Assembly (NCBI GenBank): GCA_018816605.1
Contig: JAHIVS010000041.1
Coordinates: 1-5,356 of the forward strand
Direction: 5' to 3'
Length of the DNA stretch: 5,356 nt
Source of the DNA: Pseudomonadota bacterium
GTDB lineage: Bacteria > Desulfobacterota > Desulfobacteria > Desulfobacterales > Desulfobacteraceae
The notes beneath the pieces are model-generated. The model was not told the DNA's origin, ran no database searches, and worked only from the letters and a program-made list of their open reading frames with translations. Position 1 is the first letter of the stretch, and every line of letters starts with the position of its first letter. Positions 1-5,356 of this stretch are shown piece by piece. The translations under genes and the position numbers were made by a program.

Positions 1-874
1 ATTCCTTCACCATCGTGGGTTGATGAAAAGTGCCCACCCGGAAGACCGGAGAAAATTTGAAGCTGAAAACCCAAATGATTTATGGCAAAGTGACGTCATG
101 CACGGCCCCCAGATTTTGTACCAGGAAAAGATGCGTAAAAGTTATCTGATTGCCATCATAGATGATCACTCCCGGTTAATAACCGCTGCCGGATTTTATC
201 TGTCTGAGAATTTAAAAACATATCTCAAAGTACTTGAGCAGGCTTTTTTGACCCGGGGACTGCCCAGGAAACTGTATGTGGATAACGGTCCGGCCTTCAG
301 GTCCCATCATTTAAAATATGTGGCAGCGTCATTATCCATAGCCTTGATTCATGCCCGGCCATATAAGCCCCAGGGAAAAGGCAAAATTGAAAGATGGTTC
401 AGAACTGTGAGACTGCAGTTTCTTCAAAAGTTCACCGGTAAAACGCTTGATGATTTGAATTTTGCCTTTAAAAATTGGCTCAACGATTCTTACCACCAGA
501 CCAGTCACAGTGCCACCGGTCAGACCCCATTTAGGAGATTTACATCAGCCATGGAATGTATCAGAACAGCTCCGCCGGATTTAAAAGACCATTTTCGGAA
601 GACAGCCAGGCGGAAAGTTGCCAAAGACAGAACCATCACCCTTAACGGCGCCATGTTTGAGGCTCCTGTTGCCCTTATCGGCAGGCATGTGGATGTTAGA
701 TACCATGAAGATACTCCCCAAAAGGCGGAAGTGCTTTATAAAAGCAAATCCTATGGATTTTTGACTCCAGTGGACCTGTCGGTTAACTGCCGTGTTAAAC
801 GGGACAAGTGGAATGAAAATGATATTCGGATTTTTCCGAAGACATCAGATTATAAAGGAGGGCGACTGCTATGA
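1..874 (+). CDS. DD(35)E transposase of the TniA/IstA/IS481-like rve superfamily, 5' partial
   Basis: Catalyses DNA strand transfer for a mobile element. The frame is open to the window edge (FLHHRGL is encoded before the first ATG at 23), so the N-terminal DNA-binding part is missing; the TTG at 20 is best read as an internal leucine. Numbering from that TTG, the retroviral-integrase fold gives the catalytic triad D25 (LWQSDVMHG), D88 (LYVDNGPAF) and E124 (QGKGKIERWF), with 35 residues between the second D and the E. Residues about 200-275 (ITLNGAMFEAPVALIGR and on) look like the small beta-barrel Mu-type C-terminal domain, which is typical of TniA/TnsB/IstA-like transposases. The stop overlaps the start of the following ATPase by ATGA, so the two are almost certainly co-translated. 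All catalytic residues visible here are intact, so the copy may be active. The exact IS or Tn family cannot be set without the left end. Confidence 0.9.
   Translation, partial: FLHHRGLMKSAHPEDRRKFEAENPNDLWQSDVMHGPQILYQEKMRKSYLIAIIDDHSRLITAAGFYLSENLKTYLKVLEQAFLTRGLPRKLYVDNGPAFRSHHLKYVAASLSIALIHARPYKPQGKGKIERWFRTVRLQFLQKFTGKTLDDLNFAFKNWLNDSYHQTSHSATGQTPFRRFTSAMECIRTAPPDLKDHFRKTARRKVAKDRTITLNGAMFEAPVALIGRHVDVRYHEDTPQKAEVLYKSKSYGFLTPVDLSVNCRVKRDKWNENDIRIFPKTSDYKGGRLL
855..861 (+). promoter_or_regulatory. Shine-Dalgarno site of the transposition ATPase
   Basis: AAGGAGG lies 9 bases before the ATG at 871, inside the last codons of the transposase. It fixes the ATPase start at the ATGA overlap and shows that the ATPase can be initiated strongly on its own as well as by coupling. 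Confidence 0.75.
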
Positions 875-1677
875 GTGATGTATACAGAACCTTCTTTGGT
901 TTATCGAAAGAGGCCTTTCCTGCAAATGTTGATATTGATGAAATCCTTGTAACCCCTGAAGTTCAGGGTGTAAAGAACCGATTTGACTATGCCCTTCGCC
1001 TGGGGTGCAGTGCGGTGATCACCGGAGATGTGGGCAGCGGAAAATCTACGGCACTTAGATACGCTGCTTCATATTTGCATTCTTCCGAGTACAAGGTGTT
1101 TTATGTGACAGCTTCAACCGGGTCCATTATTGAGTTATATCGCCAGATCGTCGAGGAGTTGGGTATTGAAAGGAACTCGATATCCAGAGCAGTTATGATA
1201 TCCATTATCAAAAATGAGATCCGTGAATTTGTACAGGGCAAAAAGATGAAAACCATCCTGATTATAGATGAAGCATCTCTTTTGCGGATGGAGGTTTTTG
1301 CAGAACTGCACACCCTCGTCCAATTTGAAAAAGATTCTCAAACATGGCTTCCTGTCATTCTTGCCGGTCAGCCAACACTTGTGGACAAACTGCAATACAG
1401 AACGTCCATCCCTTTTGCTTCCAGAATAGTTGCTAAAAGCCATCTTGAGGGTTTGGGTATAGATGGCATGAAATCCTATCTCATCCATCACTTAAAACTA
1501 TGCGGAGCAGGCAATTTGTTCTCTGACCAGGCTGTCACCGCTATCCAGCAAGGTTCCGGCGGACTTTTGCGAAAAGCCAACAACCTTGCTCGGGGATCAC
1601 TCATAGCTGCTGCCGCAGAAAAATCTATGACGGTATCTGCAGAACATGTACGGATCGCATCATCTGAGATATTTTGA
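871..1677 (+). CDS. AAA+ ATPase, ExeA/TniB/TnsC-like transposition regulator
   Basis: A 268-residue P-loop ATPase. Walker A is GDVGSGKST at residues 52-60, Walker B is ILIIDEAS at 129-136, a sensor-1-like LAGQPTL is at 164-170, and a candidate arginine finger lies in PFASRI at 181-186. The N-terminal YRTFFGLSKEAFP motif is shared with GspA/ExeA-type ATPases, and such proteins are often annotated as ExeA family. There is no membrane segment or peptidoglycan-binding domain as in true ExeA, and the length fits the TniB/TnsC class. Next to a DDE transposase the likely role is ATP-dependent target DNA selection and activation of the transposase, as known for IstB, MuB, TnsC and TniB; this role is inferred from context. 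It starts 4 bases inside the transposase gene and is followed by a structured, terminator-bearing non-coding stretch. Confidence 0.88.
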   Translation: MSDVYRTFFGLSKEAFPANVDIDEILVTPEVQGVKNRFDYALRLGCSAVITGDVGSGKSTALRYAASYLHSSEYKVFYVTASTGSIIELYRQIVEELGIERNSISRAVMISIIKNEIREFVQGKKMKTILIIDEASLLRMEVFAELHTLVQFEKDSQTWLPVILAGQPTLVDKLQYRTSIPFASRIVAKSHLEGLGIDGMKSYLIHHLKLCGAGNLFSDQAVTAIQQGSGGLLRKANNLARGSLIAAAAEKSMTVSAEHVRIASSEIF

Positions 1678-1690
1678 TTTTCGGTGAAAC

Positions 1691-1815
1691 GGCGCCAGGC
1701 TCTGCTGGGGAGCAACCTGGCAAGGGATAGCCGAAAGCGAGGAGCATTGATTAATGCCCCGAGGGGAAGTGGGATAATACCGGCTTCCCCCATTTTTTTG
1801 TTCGATGCTCCTTGC
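1691..1815 (+). ncRNA. Putative structured RNA downstream of the transposition ATPase
   Basis: Several helices can be drawn. GCCAGG at 1694-1699 pairs with CCTGGC at 1716-1721, with an inner CTC/GAG pair (1700-1702 with 1710-1712). Bases 1737-1750 pair with 1802-1815 as a continuous 14-bp helix containing two G.U pairs (1748 with 1804, and 1739 with 1813). A 7-bp G+C-rich hairpin at 1763-1790 sits inside it. A competing hairpin, GCATT (1744-1748) with AATGC (1753-1757), excludes the long helix, so two folds are possible. The G.U pairs point to selection at the RNA level. The segment AAGGGATAGCCGAAAGCGAGG resembles the tetraloop-bearing part of group II intron domain I, but no domain V and no reverse transcriptase are seen. 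It could be a 3' UTR of the transposition operon, an intron remnant or an independent RNA. Confidence 0.35.
1763..1799 (+). terminator. Rho-independent terminator of the transposase-ATPase operon
   Basis: GGGGAAG at 1763-1769 pairs perfectly with CTTCCCC at 1784-1790. A further T.G pair and two G-C pairs (1772-1773 with 1780-1781) close a six-base loop. The stem is followed after two bases by seven T residues at 1793-1799. It lies 86 bases after the ATPase stop codon and is the only strong plus-strand terminator in the interval. Confidence 0.7.
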
Positions 1816-1824
1816 CTATGCCTT

Positions 1825-1869
1825 AAAAAACCCAAATCAAAGGAGCGAAGCGACTTTTAATCTTGATTT
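1825..1869 (-). terminator. Weak AT-rich hairpin, possible minus-strand terminator
   Basis: AAATCAA at 1834-1840 is complementary to TTGATTT at 1863-1869. Read on the minus strand, the hairpin is followed by GGG and then six T residues (the A run at 1825-1830). It could stop transcription coming from the small gene at 2031-2384. The stem is AT-rich, the loop is long and the T run is offset by three bases, so this is tentative. Confidence 0.25.
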
Positions 1870-1948
1870 AAAATAAATTGAAAAATATCCAACTTGTTCA
1901 AAATAATCAGAGAATTTAAGTCAGGATAAAATGCCAATCAACAACTCC

Positions 1949-1995
1949 ATCCTGTTCATTACGGGCACAAGGGATGTGACCATCATGAACAGGAT
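1949..1995. repeat. Perfect 11-bp inverted repeat with a nested 4-bp hairpin
   Basis: ATCCTGTTCAT at 1949-1959 and ATGAACAGGAT at 1985-1995 are exact reverse complements separated by 25 bases. Within the spacer, CACA (1966-1969) and TGTG (1975-1978) form a second small stem around AGGGA. There is no T run on either strand, so it is not a standard terminator. It could be a protein-binding site, a transposon-end element, or an mRNA 3' hairpin 35 bases beyond the stop of the neighbouring minus-strand gene. Confidence 0.6.
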
Positions 1996-2030
1996 CCAAA
2001 TTTGCGGAAAGGAAACAACCGCTTTCAGGG

Positions 2031-2384
2031 TTATGCTGCCTGGTCTTTTTTCAGTGTTTTGTAGTGGTCCGTGATCTCCACTTTCAGGGTTTCTTTGTTA
2101 TACCAGCCATCAAAATATACAAGCTCGGGGTGTTCGTCCAAAGAGTTGTAATTGAGTACCTGAATACCCCGCAAACCGGCACTCAATGGATCAAAGGCAC
2201 GAAAATCAAACACATCCCTGGTGTTTTCTTTTTTCATTGCCACAGATTTCAGCTGCCACACCCAGTCGGGATCATATTCCAGATTGACCACCAGATATTT
2301 TCCCACACAAGATGGCAGATCCTTGGGTTTGGAAAGCTTAACACCCTTATCTATTTTATTTTTTCCCCAGAATTTCCACTGCAT
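2031..2384 (-). CDS. Conserved-looking hypothetical protein, 117 residues
   Basis: I do not recognise this protein. It begins MQWKFWGKNK and ends KTLKKDQAA. It is soluble-looking, with no signal peptide or membrane segment, about 117 residues, lysine-rich at both ends, with five tryptophans (3, 6, 41, 43, 94), a single cysteine (26) and a PDWVWQLKSV core segment. The frame stays open for 44 codons upstream of the chosen start. The start at 2384 is preferred because AAGGAG lies 8 bases before it, while the longer version has no such site. The mixed alternation of hydrophobic and charged residues suggests a small alpha/beta fold. It is transcribed in the same direction as the ABC operon but is separated from it by 195 bases and has its own possible promoter, so it is probably a separate unit. 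It faces the mobile element and could be either its neighbour or cargo. Function unknown. Confidence 0.7.
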   Translation of the reverse strand: MQWKFWGKNKIDKGVKLSKPKDLPSCVGKYLVVNLEYDPDWVWQLKSVAMKKENTRDVFDFRAFDPLSAGLRGIQVLNYNSLDEHPELVYFDGWYNKETLKVEITDHYKTLKKDQAA

Positions 2385-2392
2385 CCTATATT

Positions 2393-2398
2393 CTCCTT
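2393..2398 (-). promoter_or_regulatory. Shine-Dalgarno site that decides the start of the 117-residue protein
   Basis: On the minus strand AAGGAG precedes the ATG at 2384 by 8 bases. This perfect core and ideal spacing favour the internal ATG over the in-frame ATG at 2516. Confidence 0.75.
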
Positions 2399-2435
2399 TA
2401 TAAAAGCCATTCCCCCAGACAGGAAACATCATAAA

Positions 2436-2452
2436 AGCATTTAATATGCCAG
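2436..2452 (-). promoter_or_regulatory. Candidate sigma-54 (-24/-12) promoter for the 117-residue protein gene
   Basis: On the minus strand CTGGCATATTAAATGCT has the invariant GG and GC doublets with exactly 10 bases between them, and matches TGGCA and the final TGCT of the known consensus; the middle part deviates. The predicted start point would be about 40 bases before the ATG. A TATGAT hexamer just downstream could serve as a sigma-70 -10 box, but no good -35 accompanies it. No enhancer-binding site was identified. Confidence 0.3.
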
Positions 2453-2579
2453 CCGGATATCGCCGTTCCCCCCATTGGTCCGATGGGCATTTTCGGTTAA
2501 AACATCTGAAAAACACCAGGCACGGAGACGGTGAATCTTAAAATTCAAGTAAAATCAGGAAGCTTCATGTCCGATTTGG

Positions 2580-3779
2580 TTATTCGCTGCGCAGGGCCTC
2601 CACCGGATCAAGGCCGGCGGCACGAAAGGCAGGAACAACACCGGATAAAAGACCGATAAAAATCGCCAGCAGTTCGGCAAGAACAACGTAGATCAGGGGG
2701 GTATGGGTAGGCAGAGCCGGAATGGCAAGCCCCAGAAGCCAGGCGCCCCCCCAGCCCAAGGCCAGACCTGCAAACCCGCCCAGGGCCGAAAGCGTGATGG
2801 CCTCGCCCATAAAGAGCAGAAGAATCTGGCCCTGGCCTGCCCCAAGGGCCCGCAGCAAGCCGATCTCAGCGGTTCTTTCCTGGACGGCAATGGTCATGAT
2901 GGTCAGGATACCGATCCCACCCACAAACAGGGAAATCCCCCCCAGGGCCCCCACGGCAAGGGTAAGAATATTCAATACCGATCCCAGGACCTCTATCATC
3001 TGTTCCTGGGTTGTAATGGTGAAATCCTGGGTCCCGTGGCGGCGGATCAAACTATTTTTTATTTTCTTCACCACCTGGTCTGCGCTGATGCCCTTGCCAT
3101 AAAGGATATCGATTTCCATGAGGCTTTCCCTGTTAAACATGGCAAGGGCTCTGGCAACGGGAATATAGACAGCATCATCCAGGTCAAATCCGAGCATCTG
3201 CCCCTTGGATTCCATCAGCCCGATGACCCGGTAGCGTTCTCCGCCGATGCGCACCCTTTTTCCCAAAGGATTCCGGGTGCCGAACAACTCCTGCCTCACC
3301 CGGCTGCCCAGGACCACAAACGCCCGTGCCGAGCGTGGGTCGTCATCCGGAAGAAACCGGCCGCCCATAACCCGCATCTGCCACACTTCCGGCACTTTAT
3401 GCCCCACCCCGAACACATAGGTGCGTCTTGTTTTCCCTCTGTATTCAACCGGAGAGTTCCCCTGGACCAGAGGAACCATACCCATGACCTCGGGTATCTG
3501 GTTCAGGGCCAGTGCATCTTCCAGGGTCAGGGGCCGGACATTGCTGATCATGGCGCCCGGGGTTCCATGGGTTGTGGTAACCCCCGGGTTAATGCCGATC
3601 AAATTGGTTCCGAACTGGGTGAATTCAGACAGAACATACTGGTGAATCCCTTCTCCGATGGAGGTCAGCAGCACCACAGAGGAAATGCCCACTGCAATTC
3701 CCAGGGCCGTGAGAAAACTTCTGAGCCGTTGACTGAACACCCCGCTTCGTGAAAGATTTATGGCATCGGCAAACCGCAT
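2580..3779 (-). CDS. MacB/FtsX-type ABC transporter permease (second of a pair)
   Basis: A 399-residue inner-membrane permease with the MacB layout. There is a short cytoplasmic N-terminus, then TM1 at about 19-41 (SFLTALGIAVGISSVVLLTS). A large periplasmic MacB_PCD-like domain covers about 45-265, and three more segments follow at about 268-298, 319-352 and 361-385. The conserved coupling motif ERTAEIGLLRALGAG is at 301-315 and the C-terminal FRAAGLDPVEALRSE is typical of the family. Length is normal for stand-alone LolC/E- and MacB-like permeases that lack a fused ATPase. The ATG at 3779 follows the upstream permease by 24 bases; a GGGAG site is 14 bases before it, which is rather far, so coupling may help. 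It probably pairs with the neighbouring permease and the ATPase to export or extract a substrate at the periplasmic face. The substrate is not predictable. No clear terminator is visible after its stop. Confidence 0.93.
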   Translation of the reverse strand: MRFADAINLSRSGVFSQRLRSFLTALGIAVGISSVVLLTSIGEGIHQYVLSEFTQFGTNLIGINPGVTTTHGTPGAMISNVRPLTLEDALALNQIPEVMGMVPLVQGNSPVEYRGKTRRTYVFGVGHKVPEVWQMRVMGGRFLPDDDPRSARAFVVLGSRVRQELFGTRNPLGKRVRIGGERYRVIGLMESKGQMLGFDLDDAVYIPVARALAMFNRESLMEIDILYGKGISADQVVKKIKNSLIRRHGTQDFTITTQEQMIEVLGSVLNILTLAVGALGGISLFVGGIGILTIMTIAVQERTAEIGLLRALGAGQGQILLLFMGEAITLSALGGFAGLALGWGGAWLLGLAIPALPTHTPLIYVVLAELLAIFIGLLSGVVPAFRAAGLDPVEALRSE

Positions 3780-3803
3780 CTGTATACTATTTTCTCCCTG
3801 GTT

Positions 3804-5009
3804 TTACCTTCTGGACAAGGCTGAAACAGGGTCCATGGCAGCCGCTCTCCTGGCAGGAAGGACACCAAATACCAGGCCTGTGATCTGGGCGGTCAAAACA
3901 GAGGCTGCCGCAGACCATGGGGGGATATGGACCGGAAAATAAGGAAAGAGCCTTGCAATAACATAGGTTCCCATAAATGCCATGACCAGACCCAGAAGCG
4001 CCCCGGTCATGGACAATATGGCAGCTTCGACGAGAAACACCTGCAAAATCTGGGAATAGCCCGCACCCAGTGCTTTTAACAATCCGATTTCCGATTTCCG
4101 CTGGGAAACCGATATGAGCATGACATTCATGATCAGGATACCGGCAACCCCGAGGCTGACAGCCGCTATCCCGGCAATGGTAAAGGTCAGGGCGGAAAAT
4201 ATCCGGTCAAAGGTGGAGAGAATGGCATCCTGGGTGATGACCGTGATATCGTCTTCACCATCGTGCCGCTCCCGGATGATTCTCAATATGGCATCCTTGG
4301 CTGCCGGAATGGCATTCCGATTCTTGGCCTGGACCATGATGCGGAATAAGGCCTCGGAATTGAAAAGGGACTGGGCAGACGCCACCGGAATGATGACCAG
4401 ATCGCCCATGTCCATTCCAAGGGATTGTCCTTTTTTGCCAAGCACACCAATGACCCGGAACCGCCAGTCCTGAATCCGGACCCACTTGCCCAGGGCAGAA
4501 GGGGTACCGAACAATTCTTTTTTGATTTTATACCCGATTACGGCGATACCGGATCCGCTGGACGGGTCACCCGGAGGAAGGAAAGCACCCTGCCCCATGG
4601 TCAATTGCCGGATATCAAACATATCGGCTGTGGTCCCCAGAATGGTGACTTCCCGGTCCTTTTGCCGGTGGGAGACCGGGGCAGAGCCGATGACAATGGG
4701 CGCCACCTTGGCAACAAAGGCATTTTTTTTCAATGACAGGGCATCTGCCAGGGTAAGATCCCGGGGGGTCTGGGCCAGGAGTGGCGGCGCCCCCCCCGTT
4801 GTTTCGGATCGACCGGGCAGAACCACCAGAATATTGGTGCCAAGAGAGGTAAATTCCCGGTTGATATAGCGTCGTGCCCCTTCCCCCAGGGAGGTGAGCA
4901 CCATGACCGATGCAACCCCCATGGCCATGGCCAGCAGGACCAGCACCGTCCGGGCCGGATAACCCAAAAGCGCGCGGATGCTGAAGGTTAAGGTATTCTC
5001 TAGTTTCAT
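3804..5009 (-). CDS. MacB/FtsX-type ABC transporter permease (first of a pair)
   Basis: A 401-residue paralogue of the next gene, with the same design: TM1 at about 21-40, a periplasmic domain at about 45-268, and TM segments at about 272-300, 327-352 and 364-385. The coupling motif QRKSEIGLLKALGAG is at 303-317, and the C-terminus RRAAAMDPVSALSRR is family-typical. Shared landmarks with its partner include TSLGEGARRYINREFT (TSIGEGIHQYVLSEFT there), ELFGTPSALGKWVRI and KGQSLGMDMGD. The two proteins have clearly diverged across the periplasmic domain, which fits a heterodimer as in LolCDE rather than a recent duplication. The ATG at 5009 starts 6 bases after the stop of the ATPase gene, so the genes are translationally linked; only a weak AAAGG is seen upstream. 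Confidence 0.93.
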   Translation of the reverse strand: MKLENTLTFSIRALLGYPARTVLVLLAMAMGVASVMVLTSLGEGARRYINREFTSLGTNILVVLPGRSETTGGAPPLLAQTPRDLTLADALSLKKNAFVAKVAPIVIGSAPVSHRQKDREVTILGTTADMFDIRQLTMGQGAFLPPGDPSSGSGIAVIGYKIKKELFGTPSALGKWVRIQDWRFRVIGVLGKKGQSLGMDMGDLVIIPVASAQSLFNSEALFRIMVQAKNRNAIPAAKDAILRIIRERHDGEDDITVITQDAILSTFDRIFSALTFTIAGIAAVSLGVAGILIMNVMLISVSQRKSEIGLLKALGAGYSQILQVFLVEAAILSMTGALLGLVMAFMGTYVIARLFPYFPVHIPPWSAAASVLTAQITGLVFGVLPARRAAAMDPVSALSRR

Positions 5010-5015
5010 GGGGCC

Positions 5016-5356
5016 CTAAGCCTTTCGCCGGTCAGACAGGATCTGACCGTCTGTCATGACAATGTTTCTTTTGGCCCGGTCGCCCAGGGCCGGATCATGG
5101 GTGACAACAATCAGGGAAATACCGGTTTGATTCAGCGCTTCCAGGATCTGGACGACCTCATTGCCGGCCGTGCGGTCCAGGTTCCCCGTGGGTTCGTCTG
5201 CCAAGATAAGCGAAGGCCGCATGATGGTGGCCCGTGCGATGGCAACGCGCTGGCGCTGGCCGCCGGAGAGCTGGTTCGGGTGGTGCCGCATCCGGTCCGC
5301 GAGTCCAACGCGGGCGAGCGCGCTCTCCGCCTTCTCGCGATGCGCCGGATCGCCGG
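5016..5356 (-). CDS. ABC transporter ATP-binding protein, MacB/LolD type, N-terminus beyond the window
   Basis: The energy-supplying subunit of the permease pair. Only the last 112 residues or so are present, against about 220-240 for a complete MacB/LolD-type ATPase. The frame runs open to the window edge and reads [17 protein letters not shown] before the ATG at 5291, which is therefore internal and not the start. Visible motifs, in order, are the ABC signature [14 protein letters not shown], Walker [13 protein letters not shown] with its catalytic E and D-loop, and the H-loop VVTHD. Walker A and the Q-loop would be upstream. The C-terminus is short (QILSDRRKA), with no fused permease as in true MacB. 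It is the first gene of the operon within the window. Base composition rises sharply in its upstream 150 bases. Confidence 0.93.
   Translation of the reverse strand, partial: GDPAHREKAESALARVGLADRMRHHPNQLSGGQRQRVAIARATIMRPSLILADEPTGNLDRTAGNEVVQILEALNQTGISLIVVTHDPALGDRAKRNIVMTDGQILSDRRKA

Larger units (their letters stand above)
1678..2030. other. 353-base gene-free region between convergent genes; probable 3' end of the mobile element
   Basis: No credible ORF is present. The first 140 bases hold a structured, G+C-rich segment ending in a terminator. From about 1820 the sequence turns AT-rich, with a hairpin at 1834-1869. An inverted repeat occupies 1949-1995. The hexamer TGTTCA occurs at 1895 and 1953 and its complement TGAACA at 1986, which might be degenerate transposase-binding repeats of the element's right end. 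That reading is weak because the left end is not in the window. Confidence 0.5.

Noticed and set aside
1488..1835. A minus-strand 115-codon frame over the ATPase end and the structured region
   Set aside because: It runs antisense to the ATPase and through the terminator hairpin, with no family signature.
1678..2030. A CRISPR array or guide-RNA locus linked to the Tn7-like ATPase
   Set aside because: There is no series of regularly spaced repeats and no cas-like gene in the window.
2022..2091. An 11-base direct repeat CTTTCAGGGTT at 2022-2032 and 2081-2091
   Set aside because: One copy overlaps the stop codon and the other lies in coding sequence; there are only two copies and no extension of the match, so chance is sufficient.
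2064..2444. A 126-codon plus-strand open frame opposite the unknown gene
   Set aside because: No Shine-Dalgarno site was found, and the minus-strand reading has an excellent ribosome-binding site and a more protein-like composition. Kept only as a shadow.
2385..2516. A 44-residue N-terminal extension of the 117-residue protein
   Set aside because: It contains the ribosome-binding site of the shorter form and the promoter candidate, and no ribosome-binding site was noted before its own ATG.
2517..2579. A terminator after the ABC operon
   Set aside because: Only a GAAGCTTC palindrome and scattered short complements are present; no stem followed by a T run on the minus strand.
2703..3752. A 349-codon plus-strand open frame opposite the second permease gene
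   Set aside because: Its product is a low-complexity, proline/glutamine/histidine-rich string with no fold-like pattern, while the minus strand encodes a complete permease with all family motifs. It is an antisense shadow of a G+C-rich gene.

Overview
The window suggests a Gram-negative sulfate-reducer-like bacterium (Desulfobacterota, perhaps Desulfobacteraceae). This is an impression from the style of the proteins, a possible sigma-54 type promoter and the mix of genes, not from any diagnostic marker. The layout is two blocks facing each other. On the left, on the plus strand, is the end of a mobile element (about 1-2000). On the right, on the minus strand, are a small unknown gene and an ABC export operon (2031-5356).

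Left block. A DD(35)E transposase, open at the window edge, overlaps by four bases an ExeA/TniB/TnsC-like AAA+ ATPase. This is the transposase-plus-ATPase arrangement of IS21, Tn5053/Tn552 and Tn7-like elements. No TniQ-like or resolvase gene follows. Instead there are about 350 bases without a gene. They hold a densely foldable segment whose first half resembles part of group II intron domain I, then a good rho-independent terminator enclosed in a 14-bp helix with two G.U pairs. Further on are an AT-rich hairpin and an 11-bp perfect inverted repeat. The right end of the element probably lies somewhere here, but its left end is outside the window, so the ends cannot be matched.

Right block. 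A 117-residue protein of unknown function starts at an internal ATG with a textbook Shine-Dalgarno site; a -24/-12-like promoter candidate lies about 50 bases upstream of that ATG. Next to it is a minus-strand operon, in transcription order: an ABC ATPase (C-terminal part only), a 401-residue MacB/FtsX-type permease, and a second, paralogous 399-residue permease. The two permeases probably pair with the ATPase as a heterodimeric exporter or lipoprotein/peptide-type transport system acting from the inner membrane into the periplasm. Any periplasmic adaptor or outer-membrane partner would be beyond base 5356.

The last 150 or so bases, inside the ATPase gene, are much richer in G+C than the rest with no break in the reading frame. 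That is either local recombination or a chimeric assembly join. The best candidates for something undescribed are the structured RNA behind the transposition ATPase and the small unknown protein; neither is proved to be a new system.
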